Below, in pieces: positions 7,921 to 15,249 of a DNA stretch of 64,000 nucleotides. The translations under genes were made by a program, and so were the position numbers. The number at the start of each line of letters is the position of its first letter. The stretch's first letter is position 1. Below the pieces are notes generated by a model. The model had not been told where the DNA came from, searched no databases, and worked only from the letters and a program-made list of their open reading frames with translations. This DNA comes from Bradyrhizobium sp. SSBR45G (GTDB lineage Bacteria > Pseudomonadota > Alphaproteobacteria > Rhizobiales > Xanthobacteraceae), in assembly GCF_030159255.1 (NCBI RefSeq), contig NZ_BSCT01000023.1, forward strand, positions 62,001 to 126,000, given 5' to 3'.

Positions 7921-9273
7921 TCAGCCCCGCACCACGCCCTCGATCCCCGCCGCGATCTCCAGCAGCTTGCGGTCGTTGCCGCCGGACTGCGCCAGCATCA
8001 GGCCGACCGGCACCTCGCCATGGCGGTGCGCCGGCAGCGAGATCGCGCAGCCGTCGATCATGTTGATGAAGGTGCAATTGCGCAAAGCGCGGATGTTTTC
8101 GCGGGCGAAGGCCTGGTCGTCGGCGAGATCGGCGATTTTTGGCGGCGTGTTGGCGGTGGTCGGCATGACCAGCGCATCATAGGGCGCGATCCGCGCCGCT
8201 GCGCGCGTGACCAGCGAGCGACGCGCATTGAGCATCTCGATGTAGTCGGGCACCGTGATCGCCTCGCCGCGCAGGATGCGGACGGAGACGCGGGGATCGT
8301 AGACGTCGCCCTTGGCTGTCAGCAGGAAGCGATGCCAGGCGTAGCTCTCGGCGGCTGCAAAGCCGCCCTTCGCACCGATGATGCCGACGTCGAGGAACTC
8401 GGGAAACGCGATGCGCTCGATCAGCGCGCCCTGCTTCGCCAAAGTCTCCAGCGCCCGCTCGAAGGTCGCGGCGACCTCGGCATCGAGCTCGTCGAGCACG
8501 ATCGTGGTGGGCACCGCGAGCCGCAGGCCCTTCACCGGCCGCGCGGCGAGCGGCCGGATCGGCTCGTCGGCCAGTACGGAGTCTAGGACGGCACAGCACG
8601 CGACGGTGTTGGCGAGCGGACCGAAACTGTCGAGCGTGGACGACAGCGGCACGCCGCCGTCGAGCGGCACGCGGGACTGCGTCGGCTTGTAACCCGTGAT
8701 GCCGTTGAAGGCGGCGGGGATGCGGCAGGAGCCGCCGGTGTCGGTGCCGAGCGCGCCATAGGCCATGCGGTCGGCGATCGAGACCGCGGCGCCCGACGAC
8801 GAGCCGCCGGGCACATGGCCGACCTCGCGCTTCCAGGCGCTCTTCGGCGTGCCGTAGTGCGGATTGATGCCGATGCCGGAATAGGCGAACTCGGTCATGT
8901 TGGTGCGGCCGATCACGACGAAGCCGGCCCGGCGCAGCCGCGCCACGACCGGCGCATCGGCGTCAGCCGGCGCCGAATCCTCCAGCGCCCGCGAGCCGGC
9001 GCGGGTCACCTGGCCCTTGATGTCGAACAGGTCCTTGATCGACACCGGAATGCCGGCATAGGGCGACGGCGCCGCATTGGCCTTGCGCAGCGCATCCATG
9101 CCGTCGGCGGCCGCCAGTGCCGCCGCCTTGTCGACATGGATGAAGGCGCGCTGGCCTTCGCCGGCCGGGTCAGCGATCCGCGCGAGACACGCCTCGACCA
9201 GCTGGCGCGACGTGTTACGGCCGGCGGCGAGATCGTCGGCCAGCGCGGCCAGGGTCGGATTTGCAGTGGTCAT
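7921..9273 (-). CDS. Amidase (amidase-signature family)
   Basis: Hydrolyses a carboxamide to acid and ammonia. The 450-residue protein has the complete Ser-cisSer-Lys triad: K80 in PVSIKDLF, the cis-Ser in GGSSSGAAVS (about 158-160) and the nucleophile S182 in GTDTGGSCRIPA. The length fits stand-alone amidases rather than GatA, and no gatB or gatC neighbour is present, so tRNA amidation is unlikely. It lies six bases downstream of an AtuA-like gene in the same direction, so the two are probably cotranscribed. The substrate is unknown. ATG at 9273 follows a GACGCC-type leader with no strong Shine-Dalgarno. Confidence 0.9.
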   Translation of the reverse strand: MTTANPTLAALADDLAAGRNTSRQLVEACLARIADPAGEGQRAFIHVDKAAALAAADGMDALRKANAAPSPYAGIPVSIKDLFDIKGQVTRAGSRALEDSAPADADAPVVARLRRAGFVVIGRTNMTEFAYSGIGINPHYGTPKSAWKREVGHVPGGSSSGAAVSIADRMAYGALGTDTGGSCRIPAAFNGITGYKPTQSRVPLDGGVPLSSTLDSFGPLANTVACCAVLDSVLADEPIRPLAARPVKGLRLAVPTTIVLDELDAEVAATFERALETLAKQGALIERIAFPEFLDVGIIGAKGGFAAAESYAWHRFLLTAKGDVYDPRVSVRILRGEAITVPDYIEMLNARRSLVTRAAARIAPYDALVMPTTANTPPKIADLADDQAFARENIRALRNCTFINMIDGCAISLPAHRHGEVPVGLMLAQSGGNDRKLLEIAAGIEGVVRG

Positions 9274-9279
9274 GGCGTC

Positions 9280-9603
9280 CTATCGCATGTCTGCGGCATC
9301 GGCCGCGAGTTCCAGATCGAGCAGCGCGGAGCTCAGCGATTTGCCGTGCGCATCCAGCGCCAGCGAGCGGGTCACCCCGCCGCCGAGCGCCCGGCTCATC
9401 ACGAAGTTCAGCGCCGCAATGTTGGGCAGCTCATAGCGGACCACCTCGCCCTGGACAATGCCGGCAAAGTGCGCCCTGACCCGCTCGGCGGTCACTTGCG
9501 CCAGCAGCAGCGGGTAGTGCTTGGAGTCGTAGGCGATCACCGAGATGTTCGAGGTGTCCCCTTTGTCGCCGGTCCTGGAATGGGCGATGTCGCGCAGCTT
9601 CAT
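9280..9603 (-). CDS. AtuA C-terminal-domain-like small protein
   Basis: A 107-residue protein with SRTGDKGDTSNISVIAYD near the N-terminus and a conserved tail around ALGGGVTRSLALDAHGKSLSSALLDLEL. These are hallmarks, as I recall them, of the small domain fused to or encoded beside AtuA (acyclic terpene utilisation) proteins. No large AtuA/DUF1446 partner is visible here; instead it is followed after six bases by an amidase. It is divergent from the thiolase module, sharing a 187-base promoter region with a strong palindrome at 9714-9731. A role in CoA-linked degradation is inferred only. Confidence 0.75.
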   Translation of the reverse strand: MKLRDIAHSRTGDKGDTSNISVIAYDSKHYPLLLAQVTAERVRAHFAGIVQGEVVRYELPNIAALNFVMSRALGGGVTRSLALDAHGKSLSSALLDLELAADAADMR

Positions 9604-9713
9604 CTCGGCTCCGTTCGTGCAGCCCTATCAAAGACCAATTTTCATCAGGCGGCAATTGCGGTCCGAACACCTCTGCACACGCCGGAGAGCCGCATGCGCG
9701 GCGTGATGGACCG

Positions 9714-9731
9714 TTGACGCGTCTGCGTCAA
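9714..9731. promoter_or_regulatory. Candidate operator palindrome in divergent promoter
   Basis: A perfect inverted repeat TTGACGC-N4-GCGTCAA, 18 bp, lies between the divergent AtuA-like/amidase genes (start 9603) and the Zn-ribbon/thiolase genes (start 9791). Size and symmetry fit a dimeric TetR- or GntR-type repressor. No regulator gene is adjacent, so the regulator is unknown. Confidence 0.5.
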
Positions 9732-9790
9732 ATGGCGCACACAAGTGACAAATGCGCGGGCGAAAGGCCCCGCCGCAGGGAGGCAAAGGG

Positions 9791-10204
9791 ATGGCCGAGG
9801 CCAAGCGCGCACGCCCCAAACCGACACCCGAGACGCAGCATTTCTGGGACGGCACCAAGGCCGGCGAACTCAGGCTGCAGCGCTGCGACGCCTGCGCGCA
9901 CGTCTACTTCCCGCCGCGTCCGTTCTGTCCATCCTGCGCCAGCCGCAAGGTCAGCGTCTTCAAGGCGAGCGGCAAAGGCACGTTGTACAGTTACGTCATC
10001 AACCATCGTCCCGCCGCTCCCGGCTTCACGCCGCCTTATGCGATTGCTGTCGTCGCGCTCGAAGAAGGGCCGCGCCTGATGAGCAACATCACCGGATGCC
10101 CGCAGACGCCCGAGGCGCTGGAGCTCGACATGGCGCTCGAAGTCACCTTCGAGGCGCTCGACGAACAGATCACCCTGCCCCTGTTCCGGCCGGCGAAAGG
10201 GTAA
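9791..10204 (+). CDS. Zn-ribbon/OB-fold (DUF35) protein, thiolase partner
   Basis: A 137-residue acyl-CoA-binding type protein. An N-terminal rubredoxin-like zinc ribbon with C32-x2-C35 (CDAC) and C46-x2-C49 (CPSC) is followed by an OB-fold. Such proteins usually pair with SCP2-type thiolases, or with MaoC hydratases and aldolases as in steroid degradation, forming hetero-complexes; the thiolase gene starts five bases after this stop. I start at ATG 9791 because GGGAGGCAAAGG precedes it closely. An in-frame ATG at 9752 is possible but lacks a comparable ribosome site. Confidence 0.87.
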   Translation: MAEAKRARPKPTPETQHFWDGTKAGELRLQRCDACAHVYFPPRPFCPSCASRKVSVFKASGKGTLYSYVINHRPAAPGFTPPYAIAVVALEEGPRLMSNITGCPQTPEALELDMALEVTFEALDEQITLPLFRPAKG

Positions 10205-10208
10205 CGCG

Positions 10209-11348
10209 ATGCGTCGAAATCAGGTCGCCGTGGTCGGCGCCGCCGAGACCACCGAGCTCGGCATCATCCCCACGATGTCGCAGATCCAGCTGCATGCAGA
10301 CGCGGCGCTGAACGCGATTGCGGATGCAGGTCTCAAGCTCTCGGACATCGACGGCTTCGCCACCGCGGTCGAGACGCCGCAGCAGATATGCCATTATCTC
10401 GGCATTGCGCCGACCTGGGTCGACGGCACCTCGGTCGGCGGCTGCTCCTTCATGCTCCATGTCCGGCACGCGGCGGCAGCCATCGAGGCCGGTCTGTGCA
10501 AGACCGTTCTGATCACCCATGCCGAAAGCGGCAAGTCGATGATCGGCAAGCAGCCGCGTTCGATCGCACCGGACAGCCTGCAGGGCCAGTTCGAGGCGCC
10601 GTTCGGCGTGTACGGGCCGCCCAGCATGTTCCCGATCCCCGTGCTGCGCTACATGAAAACCTACGGCATCACCCATGAGCAGCTCGCCATGGTCGCCGTG
10701 GTGCAGCGCGAATGGGCGGCGAAGAATCCGCGCGCGATGATGAAGGACCCGATCACGGTCGACGACGTGCTCAACTCGCGCATGATCGCCTACCCGTTCC
10801 GCCTGCTGCAATGCTGCCTCGTCACCGACGGCGGCGGCGCGCTGATCCTCACCTCGGCCGATCGCGCCAAGGATTTTCCGCAGAAGCCCGTCTACATCCT
10901 CGGCACCGGCGAGAGCGTGGAGACGCCGATGGTCAGCCAGATGGAGACGTTCAATTCGTCTCGCGCCTTCAAGGTCGCCGGCCCCCTCGCCTTCAAGGAG
11001 GCCGGCATCAACCATGCCGACGTCGACCACCTCATGATCTACGACGCGTTCGCGCATCTGCCGCTGTTCGGGCTCGGCGATCTCGGCTTCATGCCGCATG
11101 AGGAGACCGGGCCATTCATCGCGGCAGGCCACACGCGGCCCGGCGGCAAGCTGCCGCTCAACACCAATGGCGGCGGCCTGTCCTACATGCATTCGGGCAT
11201 GTACGGCATGTATGCACTGCAGGAGAGCGTGCGCCAGATGCGCGGCATCGCGCCGGCGCAGGTCCCCAATGCCAAGATCTCGGTCTGCCACGGCGTCGGC
11301 GGCATGTTCGCCGCATCGGGCACGATCATCTTTACGAACGAGAGGTAA
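10209..11348 (+). CDS. Thiolase family protein (SCP2/DitF-like acetyl-CoA acetyltransferase)
   Basis: A 379-residue thiolase-fold enzyme that would cleave or form a beta-ketoacyl-CoA. The likely nucleophile is C79 in VGGCSF. The C-terminal acid-base region has GGGLSYMHSGMYG and a CHGVGG motif. The length and the missing canonical N-x-x-C-S-S-G sequence place it with the SCP-x / nonspecific lipid-transfer-type group rather than PhaA/FadA. It is tightly linked to the upstream Zn-ribbon/OB protein, which these thiolases often need for stability. It is followed by a palindromic repeat, then an SDR gene in the same direction. Confidence 0.88.
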   Translation: MRRNQVAVVGAAETTELGIIPTMSQIQLHADAALNAIADAGLKLSDIDGFATAVETPQQICHYLGIAPTWVDGTSVGGCSFMLHVRHAAAAIEAGLCKTVLITHAESGKSMIGKQPRSIAPDSLQGQFEAPFGVYGPPSMFPIPVLRYMKTYGITHEQLAMVAVVQREWAAKNPRAMMKDPITVDDVLNSRMIAYPFRLLQCCLVTDGGGALILTSADRAKDFPQKPVYILGTGESVETPMVSQMETFNSSRAFKVAGPLAFKEAGINHADVDHLMIYDAFAHLPLFGLGDLGFMPHEETGPFIAAGHTRPGGKLPLNTNGGGLSYMHSGMYGMYALQESVRQMRGIAPAQVPNAKISVCHGVGGMFAASGTIIFTNER

Positions 11349-11385
11349 CAGCGCTCATTATTCCCGGTCGCGCTCTTCCCTTCTT

Positions 11386-11471
11386 CGTCATGGCCGGGCT
11401 TGTCCCGGCCATCCACGCCGTCCAGCGCCCTCGGAACGACGTGGATGCCCGGGACAAGCCCGGGCATGACG
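11386..11471. repeat. Dispersed palindromic repeat, CGTCATGGCCGGGCTTG type (copy 1)
   Basis: An 86-bp inverted repeat with arms of roughly 35 bp (CGTCATGGCCGGGCTTGTCC against GGACAAGCCCGGGCATGACG) and a central CCACG...CGTGG. Copies of nearly the same length lie at 14061-14146 and 25834-25919. All three are intergenic, and this one follows the thiolase stop by 37 bases. Confidence 0.88.
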
Positions 11472-11581
11472 GAGCAAAATATTGGCGGACAATCCTGCCG
11501 CGCTGACCAGTCGCTTCAATGCAATAGCCTTGCCGCAAGCGGGGCGAGGTAACGACGCACATCAAGCTAAGGAGACCCCAC

Positions 11582-12496
11582 ATGACCAAATCGCTCCAGG
11601 ACAAAGTCATCATCGTCACCGGTGCCGGCCGCGGCATCGGCCGCGAGATCGCGCTGCTGTGCGCCGCCGAGGGCGCCAAGGTCGTGGTCAACGATCCCGG
11701 CGTCGCCTCGGACGGCTCCGGCACCAGCGCCGCGCCGGCGGAGGAAGTCGTCGAGGAGATCCGGAAGCATGGCGGCACGGCGATCGCGAATTTCGAGAGC
11801 GTGTCCGAGGCCATTCCCGCCAGCAAGATCGTGAAGGCGGCGACGGATCATTTCGGCAAGCTCGATGGCGTGGTCAACAATGCCGGCATCCTGCGCGACA
11901 TGATCTTCCACAAGATGAGCATCGAGGCGTTCGAGTCTGTCATCAAGGTCCATTTGATGGGCTCGTTCTACGTCGCACACTCGGCGGCACGGCTGTTCCG
12001 CGAGCAGGAGAGCGGTTCCTTCGTCCACTTCACCTCGACCTCGGGCCTGATCGGCAATTATGGCCAGGCCAACTACGCCGCGGCCAAGCTCGGCATCGTC
12101 GGCCTGTCGAAGTCGATCGCGCTCGACATGGGCCGTTTCAACGTCCGCTCCAACTGCGTCTCGCCGTTCGCCTGGAGCCGCATGATCGGCACCATCCCGG
12201 CAGAGACGGAGGCCGAGAAGGAACGCGTCGAACGCATGAAGCGGATGGGGCCGGAGAAGATCGCGCCGGTCGTCGCCTATCTCCTGAGCGACGCATCGAA
12301 GGACGTCACCGGCCAGATCTTCGCCGCTCGCATGAACGAGATCTTCCTGATGGGCCAATCGCGTCCGCTGCGCTCGGTGCATCGCGGCGAAGGCTGGACG
12401 CCGCAGACGATCGCGGAGCACGCCATGCCGGCGCTGAAGCCGTCGTTCTACAAGCTCGACCGTTCGGCCGACGTGTTCGGCTGGGATCCGATCTGA
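11582..12496 (+). CDS. SDR-family oxidoreductase, 3-hydroxyacyl-CoA dehydrogenase-like
   Basis: A 304-residue NAD(P)-dependent short-chain dehydrogenase with cofactor motif TGAGRGIG (13-20), NNAG (99-102), a catalytic Ser in HFTSTSG (about 152-154) and Y165-x3-K169 in ANYAAAK. The longer C-terminus (about 240-304, ending DVFGWDPI) and GVASDGSGTS after the first beta-alpha-beta unit resemble the dehydrogenase domain of multifunctional beta-oxidation enzyme type 2. Oxidation of a 3-hydroxyacyl-CoA is therefore plausible. AAGGAGACCCCAC precedes ATG 11582. The same-strand order after the thiolase suggests one degradative module despite the repeat between them. Confidence 0.88.
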   Translation: MTKSLQDKVIIVTGAGRGIGREIALLCAAEGAKVVVNDPGVASDGSGTSAAPAEEVVEEIRKHGGTAIANFESVSEAIPASKIVKAATDHFGKLDGVVNNAGILRDMIFHKMSIEAFESVIKVHLMGSFYVAHSAARLFREQESGSFVHFTSTSGLIGNYGQANYAAAKLGIVGLSKSIALDMGRFNVRSNCVSPFAWSRMIGTIPAETEAEKERVERMKRMGPEKIAPVVAYLLSDASKDVTGQIFAARMNEIFLMGQSRPLRSVHRGEGWTPQTIAEHAMPALKPSFYKLDRSADVFGWDPI

Positions 12497-12623
12497 GATT
12501 GCGGCGCGCAAAAAGTCTGCTTGCAGCGCACACACTTTCAAGTTGTTTTTTGTTGAAACAACCCGCTGAAAGCCACGATTTTGTCGTATGCTTGCCTCCC
12601 AACAAAAAAATGGGAGGACACAC

Positions 12624-13739
12624 ATGACAACTCTACGACAGAACGATGTGCAGGGTTCGCCGGCCGGGGCTGACGGCTTCGACCGGCGCACGCTTCTCAA
12701 GGGCGTCGCAGGCTTTGCCGCCGCCGCCGCGGCGGTCTCGCCGGCCGCCGCACGCGATTTCGGCGCTGGCGCGGAACCGCAGCGCTATCCCGATCCCGAC
12801 ATCGTCGTGATCGACGAGAAGCGCTTCAAGGCCAAGGTCGGCAACACCGTGATCAAGCGGCTGTTCACCGGCTGCTTGTGGGCGGAAGGGCCGGCCTGGA
12901 ACACGCAGGGCCAGTACCTCGTCTGGAGCGACATCCCGAACAACCGCCAGCTGCGCTATCTCGACGATGACGGCCACATCTCGCAGCAGTTCCGAAAACC
13001 CTCCAACGAGTCGAACGGCAACACCTTCGACTATGAGGGCCGCCAGATCACGGCCGAGCGCACCCGTCTCGTCCGCTTCGAGCACAATGGCTCGGTCACC
13101 GTTCTCGCAGAAAAGGCCAACGACAAGCCGTTGAACGGCCCGAACGACATGGTCGTCAATCCCAGCGACAAGTCGATCTGGTTCACCGATCCCGGCTACG
13201 GCTCGATCAATTTGTATGAAGGGCAGAACGTCCGCAACGGCTCCAACCAGCCGTTCCAGAAGGAAGCGGTGTACCGGGTCGATGCGCAGTCCGGCGCGAT
13301 CACCAAGGTGGCCGACGAGCCGTTCAAGCCGAACGGCATCGCCTTCAGCCAGGACTACAAGAAGCTCTATGTCTGCGACACCGGCATCACGCACTATCCG
13401 AACGCCAAGAACGTGGTCTGGCAGTACGACATCAACGGCGACAAGCTGTCCAACGCCAAGGTGCTCATTGACATGACGCTGGACGGCAAGTCGGGCTTCC
13501 CCGACGGCTTGCGGGTCGACATCGACGGCAACATCTGGGTCGGTGCCGGCTGGGTCGGCGAGGGCTATGACGGCGTCCACATCTTCGCGCCGGACGGCCA
13601 GCGCATCGGCCAGATCAAGCTGCCGGAGATCTGCGCCAATGTCTGCTTTGGCGGAAAGAAGCGCAACCGCCTGTTCATGACCGCGAGCCAGTCGCTCTAT
13701 GCGGTGTATGTGGAGACGCAAGGCGCGCATATCTGTTGA
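12624..13739 (+). CDS. Tat-exported SMP-30/gluconolactonase-family protein
   Basis: A 371-residue six-bladed beta-propeller hydrolase. The leader has a twin-arginine motif (DRRTLLKG, R21-R22), a hydrophobic stretch and an alanine-rich cleavage region (about 38-44), so it is predicted to be exported folded. The propeller has WAEGPAW, LNGPNDMVV and FPDGLRVDIDGN, the last two carrying Ca2+/active-site Asn and Asp positions seen in gluconolactonases. GGGAGGACACAC precedes ATG 12624. Periplasmic lactone hydrolysis is the family expectation, and the true substrate is unknown. It is followed at once by a tandem/inverted repeat and a gene-free region. Confidence 0.88.
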   Translation: MTTLRQNDVQGSPAGADGFDRRTLLKGVAGFAAAAAAVSPAAARDFGAGAEPQRYPDPDIVVIDEKRFKAKVGNTVIKRLFTGCLWAEGPAWNTQGQYLVWSDIPNNRQLRYLDDDGHISQQFRKPSNESNGNTFDYEGRQITAERTRLVRFEHNGSVTVLAEKANDKPLNGPNDMVVNPSDKSIWFTDPGYGSINLYEGQNVRNGSNQPFQKEAVYRVDAQSGAITKVADEPFKPNGIAFSQDYKKLYVCDTGITHYPNAKNVVWQYDINGDKLSNAKVLIDMTLDGKSGFPDGLRVDIDGNIWVGAGWVGEGYDGVHIFAPDGQRIGQIKLPEICANVCFGGKKRNRLFMTASQSLYAVYVETQGAHIC

Positions 13740-13841
13740 GGAGCGAATAGCGATTAGGGAGGAGCGAATAGCGATTAGGGAGTAGCGAGTAGGGAATAAG
13801 GGAAAGCCCCTAGTCGCTACTCGCCACTCGCTATTCGCCCT
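13740..13841. repeat. Tandem 21-bp repeat folded into a larger inverted repeat
   Basis: Two identical 21-bp units (GGAGCGAATAGCGATTAGGG plus A) occupy 13740-13760 and 13761-13781, followed by a shorter variant GTAGCGAGTAGGGAA. The complementary arm CCCTAGTCGCTACTCGCC... to GCTATTCGCCC ends near 13840. It starts one base after the SMP-30 stop codon and may act as its terminator. Confidence 0.8.
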
Positions 13842-14060
13842 ATCCCGTACAGCCCGTCCGAGAGGCCGCTGCCTTCGCCAATCCCCCACCGTCGTCCCGG
13901 ACAAGCGCGCGGCACGCGCGCGCAGATCCGGGACCCATAACCCCAGGGAGACGTGAGAGGCGCGATGGTCGATCCCCCTCGCCCATCCACCTCTGCCGGC
14001 CTCTCCAATTCCGAGGCGGGACGTCGCTTCGCAGCACAAACACCTGCCAATGAGTTACTC

Positions 14061-14146
14061 CGTCATGCCCGGGCTTGTCCCGGGCATCCACGTCCTTCTG
14101 AGGACGCCGGACCACGTGGATGGCCGGGACAAGCCCGGCCATGACG
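14061..14146. repeat. Dispersed palindromic repeat, CGTCATGCCCGGGCTTG type (copy 2)
   Basis: 86 bp, the same size and architecture as the copy at 11386-11471. The outer arms are CGTCATGCCCGGGCTTGTCC and GGACAAGCCCGGCCATGACG, with CCACG...CGTGG towards the centre. It lies in the gene-free interval. Confidence 0.88.
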
Positions 14147-14775
14147 ACGTTGAGAAAGTCGAGTGCAAAGCTCACATCCCCATGTGCGATCGCTGTTTGG
14201 TCCTGGCGAGCAAGGGCCGACAAGGACGGCCACCACCCACATTCCGAAAAGAATAATCTACTTGCTATTTTTCGGAAATCATGTATTTCTCTCGCCATCC
14301 CGCCTCACTGCAGAGGGGCGTAGCGCGCGATCGTCACGACACGCGAGGCGGGGATGCGATGGCCGCGATGGAGCCGCAGCGTGTCCGATAAGGATGCGCG
14401 GACGAACGGCTTTGTTGCGGACGTGAAATCGCGTGGTCCTGGCGCCCCGAAGCAGGCGTCAAGTCCGAGCTGATGCGTAAGCATCGCACGGGCGACGGTG
14501 TCTACGAGCCGGCACACCGGGGAGAGCGCGTATAAGCGTGAAGACATCGCGCGGGGAATGCCGGATGTTCGGCTGCACCTGTGGTACCTGCCGCCTGCAT
14601 TTTTTTCGCAGGCGGGCCATGGGTGAGGCCTTCACCCGGCATTCCCTGCGCCCTCTGCCTGTTTGCGAGGGACACGTTCGCTGCATGCACTCGGGCGCCA
14701 TGCGCCGCGGGAATGAGATGCCATGTCCCCTTGTTGTTTGAGACTGTGAAATGGAAGATGTCCAAACTCCTCTGC

Positions 14776-14917
14776 CGTAGGCTGGGCAAAGGCGCGCCTC
14801 CGACTTTGCGCCGCAAGCCGCGCTCTTTCGCGCGCCGTGCCCACCATTCCCTCCGACCGCGCAGCTCCACGGTGGGCACGCAACCGCCCTACGGGCGGCC
14901 GCTTTGCCCACCCTACG
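14776..14917. repeat. Dispersed inverted repeat, CGTAGGGTGGGCAAAG type (copy 1, diverged)
   Basis: The outer arms are CGTAGGCTGGGCAAAG and CTTTGCCCACCCTACG, with inner arms GTGCCCACC and GGTGGGCAC. One outer arm carries a mismatch. Other copies are at 23378-23514, 31434-31564 and 60461-60593. Confidence 0.82.
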
Positions 14918-15022
14918 TTTTCTGTGAAACGGAGGATGTTCAAACAACGCTGCGGTCGCAACATTGAACTCATCATCGCAATTCTTTGGACGGTGGAAGA
15001 TGATCGCAATGCTCATGAAAGC

Positions 15023-15180
15023 GCCCTCTCCCCTTGCGGGAGAGGGCATGTACAAAGGTGCGTCAAGCTCGGTTGGGTGAGGGGTATGTCTCGACGAGCG
15101 CAGCTTGCGGAGAGACACCCCTCACCCGACCGCGTGCATGGGTGGGCCTGTGATGCCCTCTCCCGCAAGGGGAGAGGGCA
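15023..15180. repeat. Dispersed inverted repeat, GCCCTCTCCCCTTGCGGGAG type (copy 1)
   Basis: Each end is itself a small hairpin (CCCTCTCCCC-TTGC-GGGAGAGGG), and the two ends are inverted relative to each other. The interior holds GGTTGGGTGAGGGGT and its partner ACCCCTCACCC. A second copy is at 60275-60434. It lies downstream of ppc. Confidence 0.83.
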
Positions 15181-15249
15181 CTGCATCTGACAGTGCACCT
15201 GCACGGGACAACCCTGGCCATGATGATGTCGCGGGAGTCGAGCTCAAGC

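Larger units (their letters stand above)
13740..15249. other. Gene-free, repeat-rich interval
   Basis: No frame here has the composition or motifs of a real gene. It contains the tandem/inverted repeat after the SMP-30 gene, a short palindrome GTCCCGGA...TCCGGGAC at 13894-13934, the GCCCGGGCTTG-type repeat (14061-14146), a 14.3-14.75 kb stretch with no clear gene, the GTAGG-TGGGCAAAG inverted repeat (14776-14917) and the CCCTCTCCCCTTG repeat (15023-15180). It acts at least as a boundary between the convergent SMP-30 and ppc genes. Confidence 0.75.

Noticed and set aside
8815..9717. 300-codon plus-strand frame opposite the amidase and AtuA-like genes
   Set aside because: It is antisense to the amidase with its complete catalytic triad, has His/Arg-rich composition, and crosses the boundary between two real genes.
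14300..15010. Several overlapping 80-220 codon frames in the 14.3-15.0 kb region
   Set aside because: They overlap on both strands, have no ribosome sites and include repeat arms. I see no protein family. A decayed dispersed element is possible but not shown.
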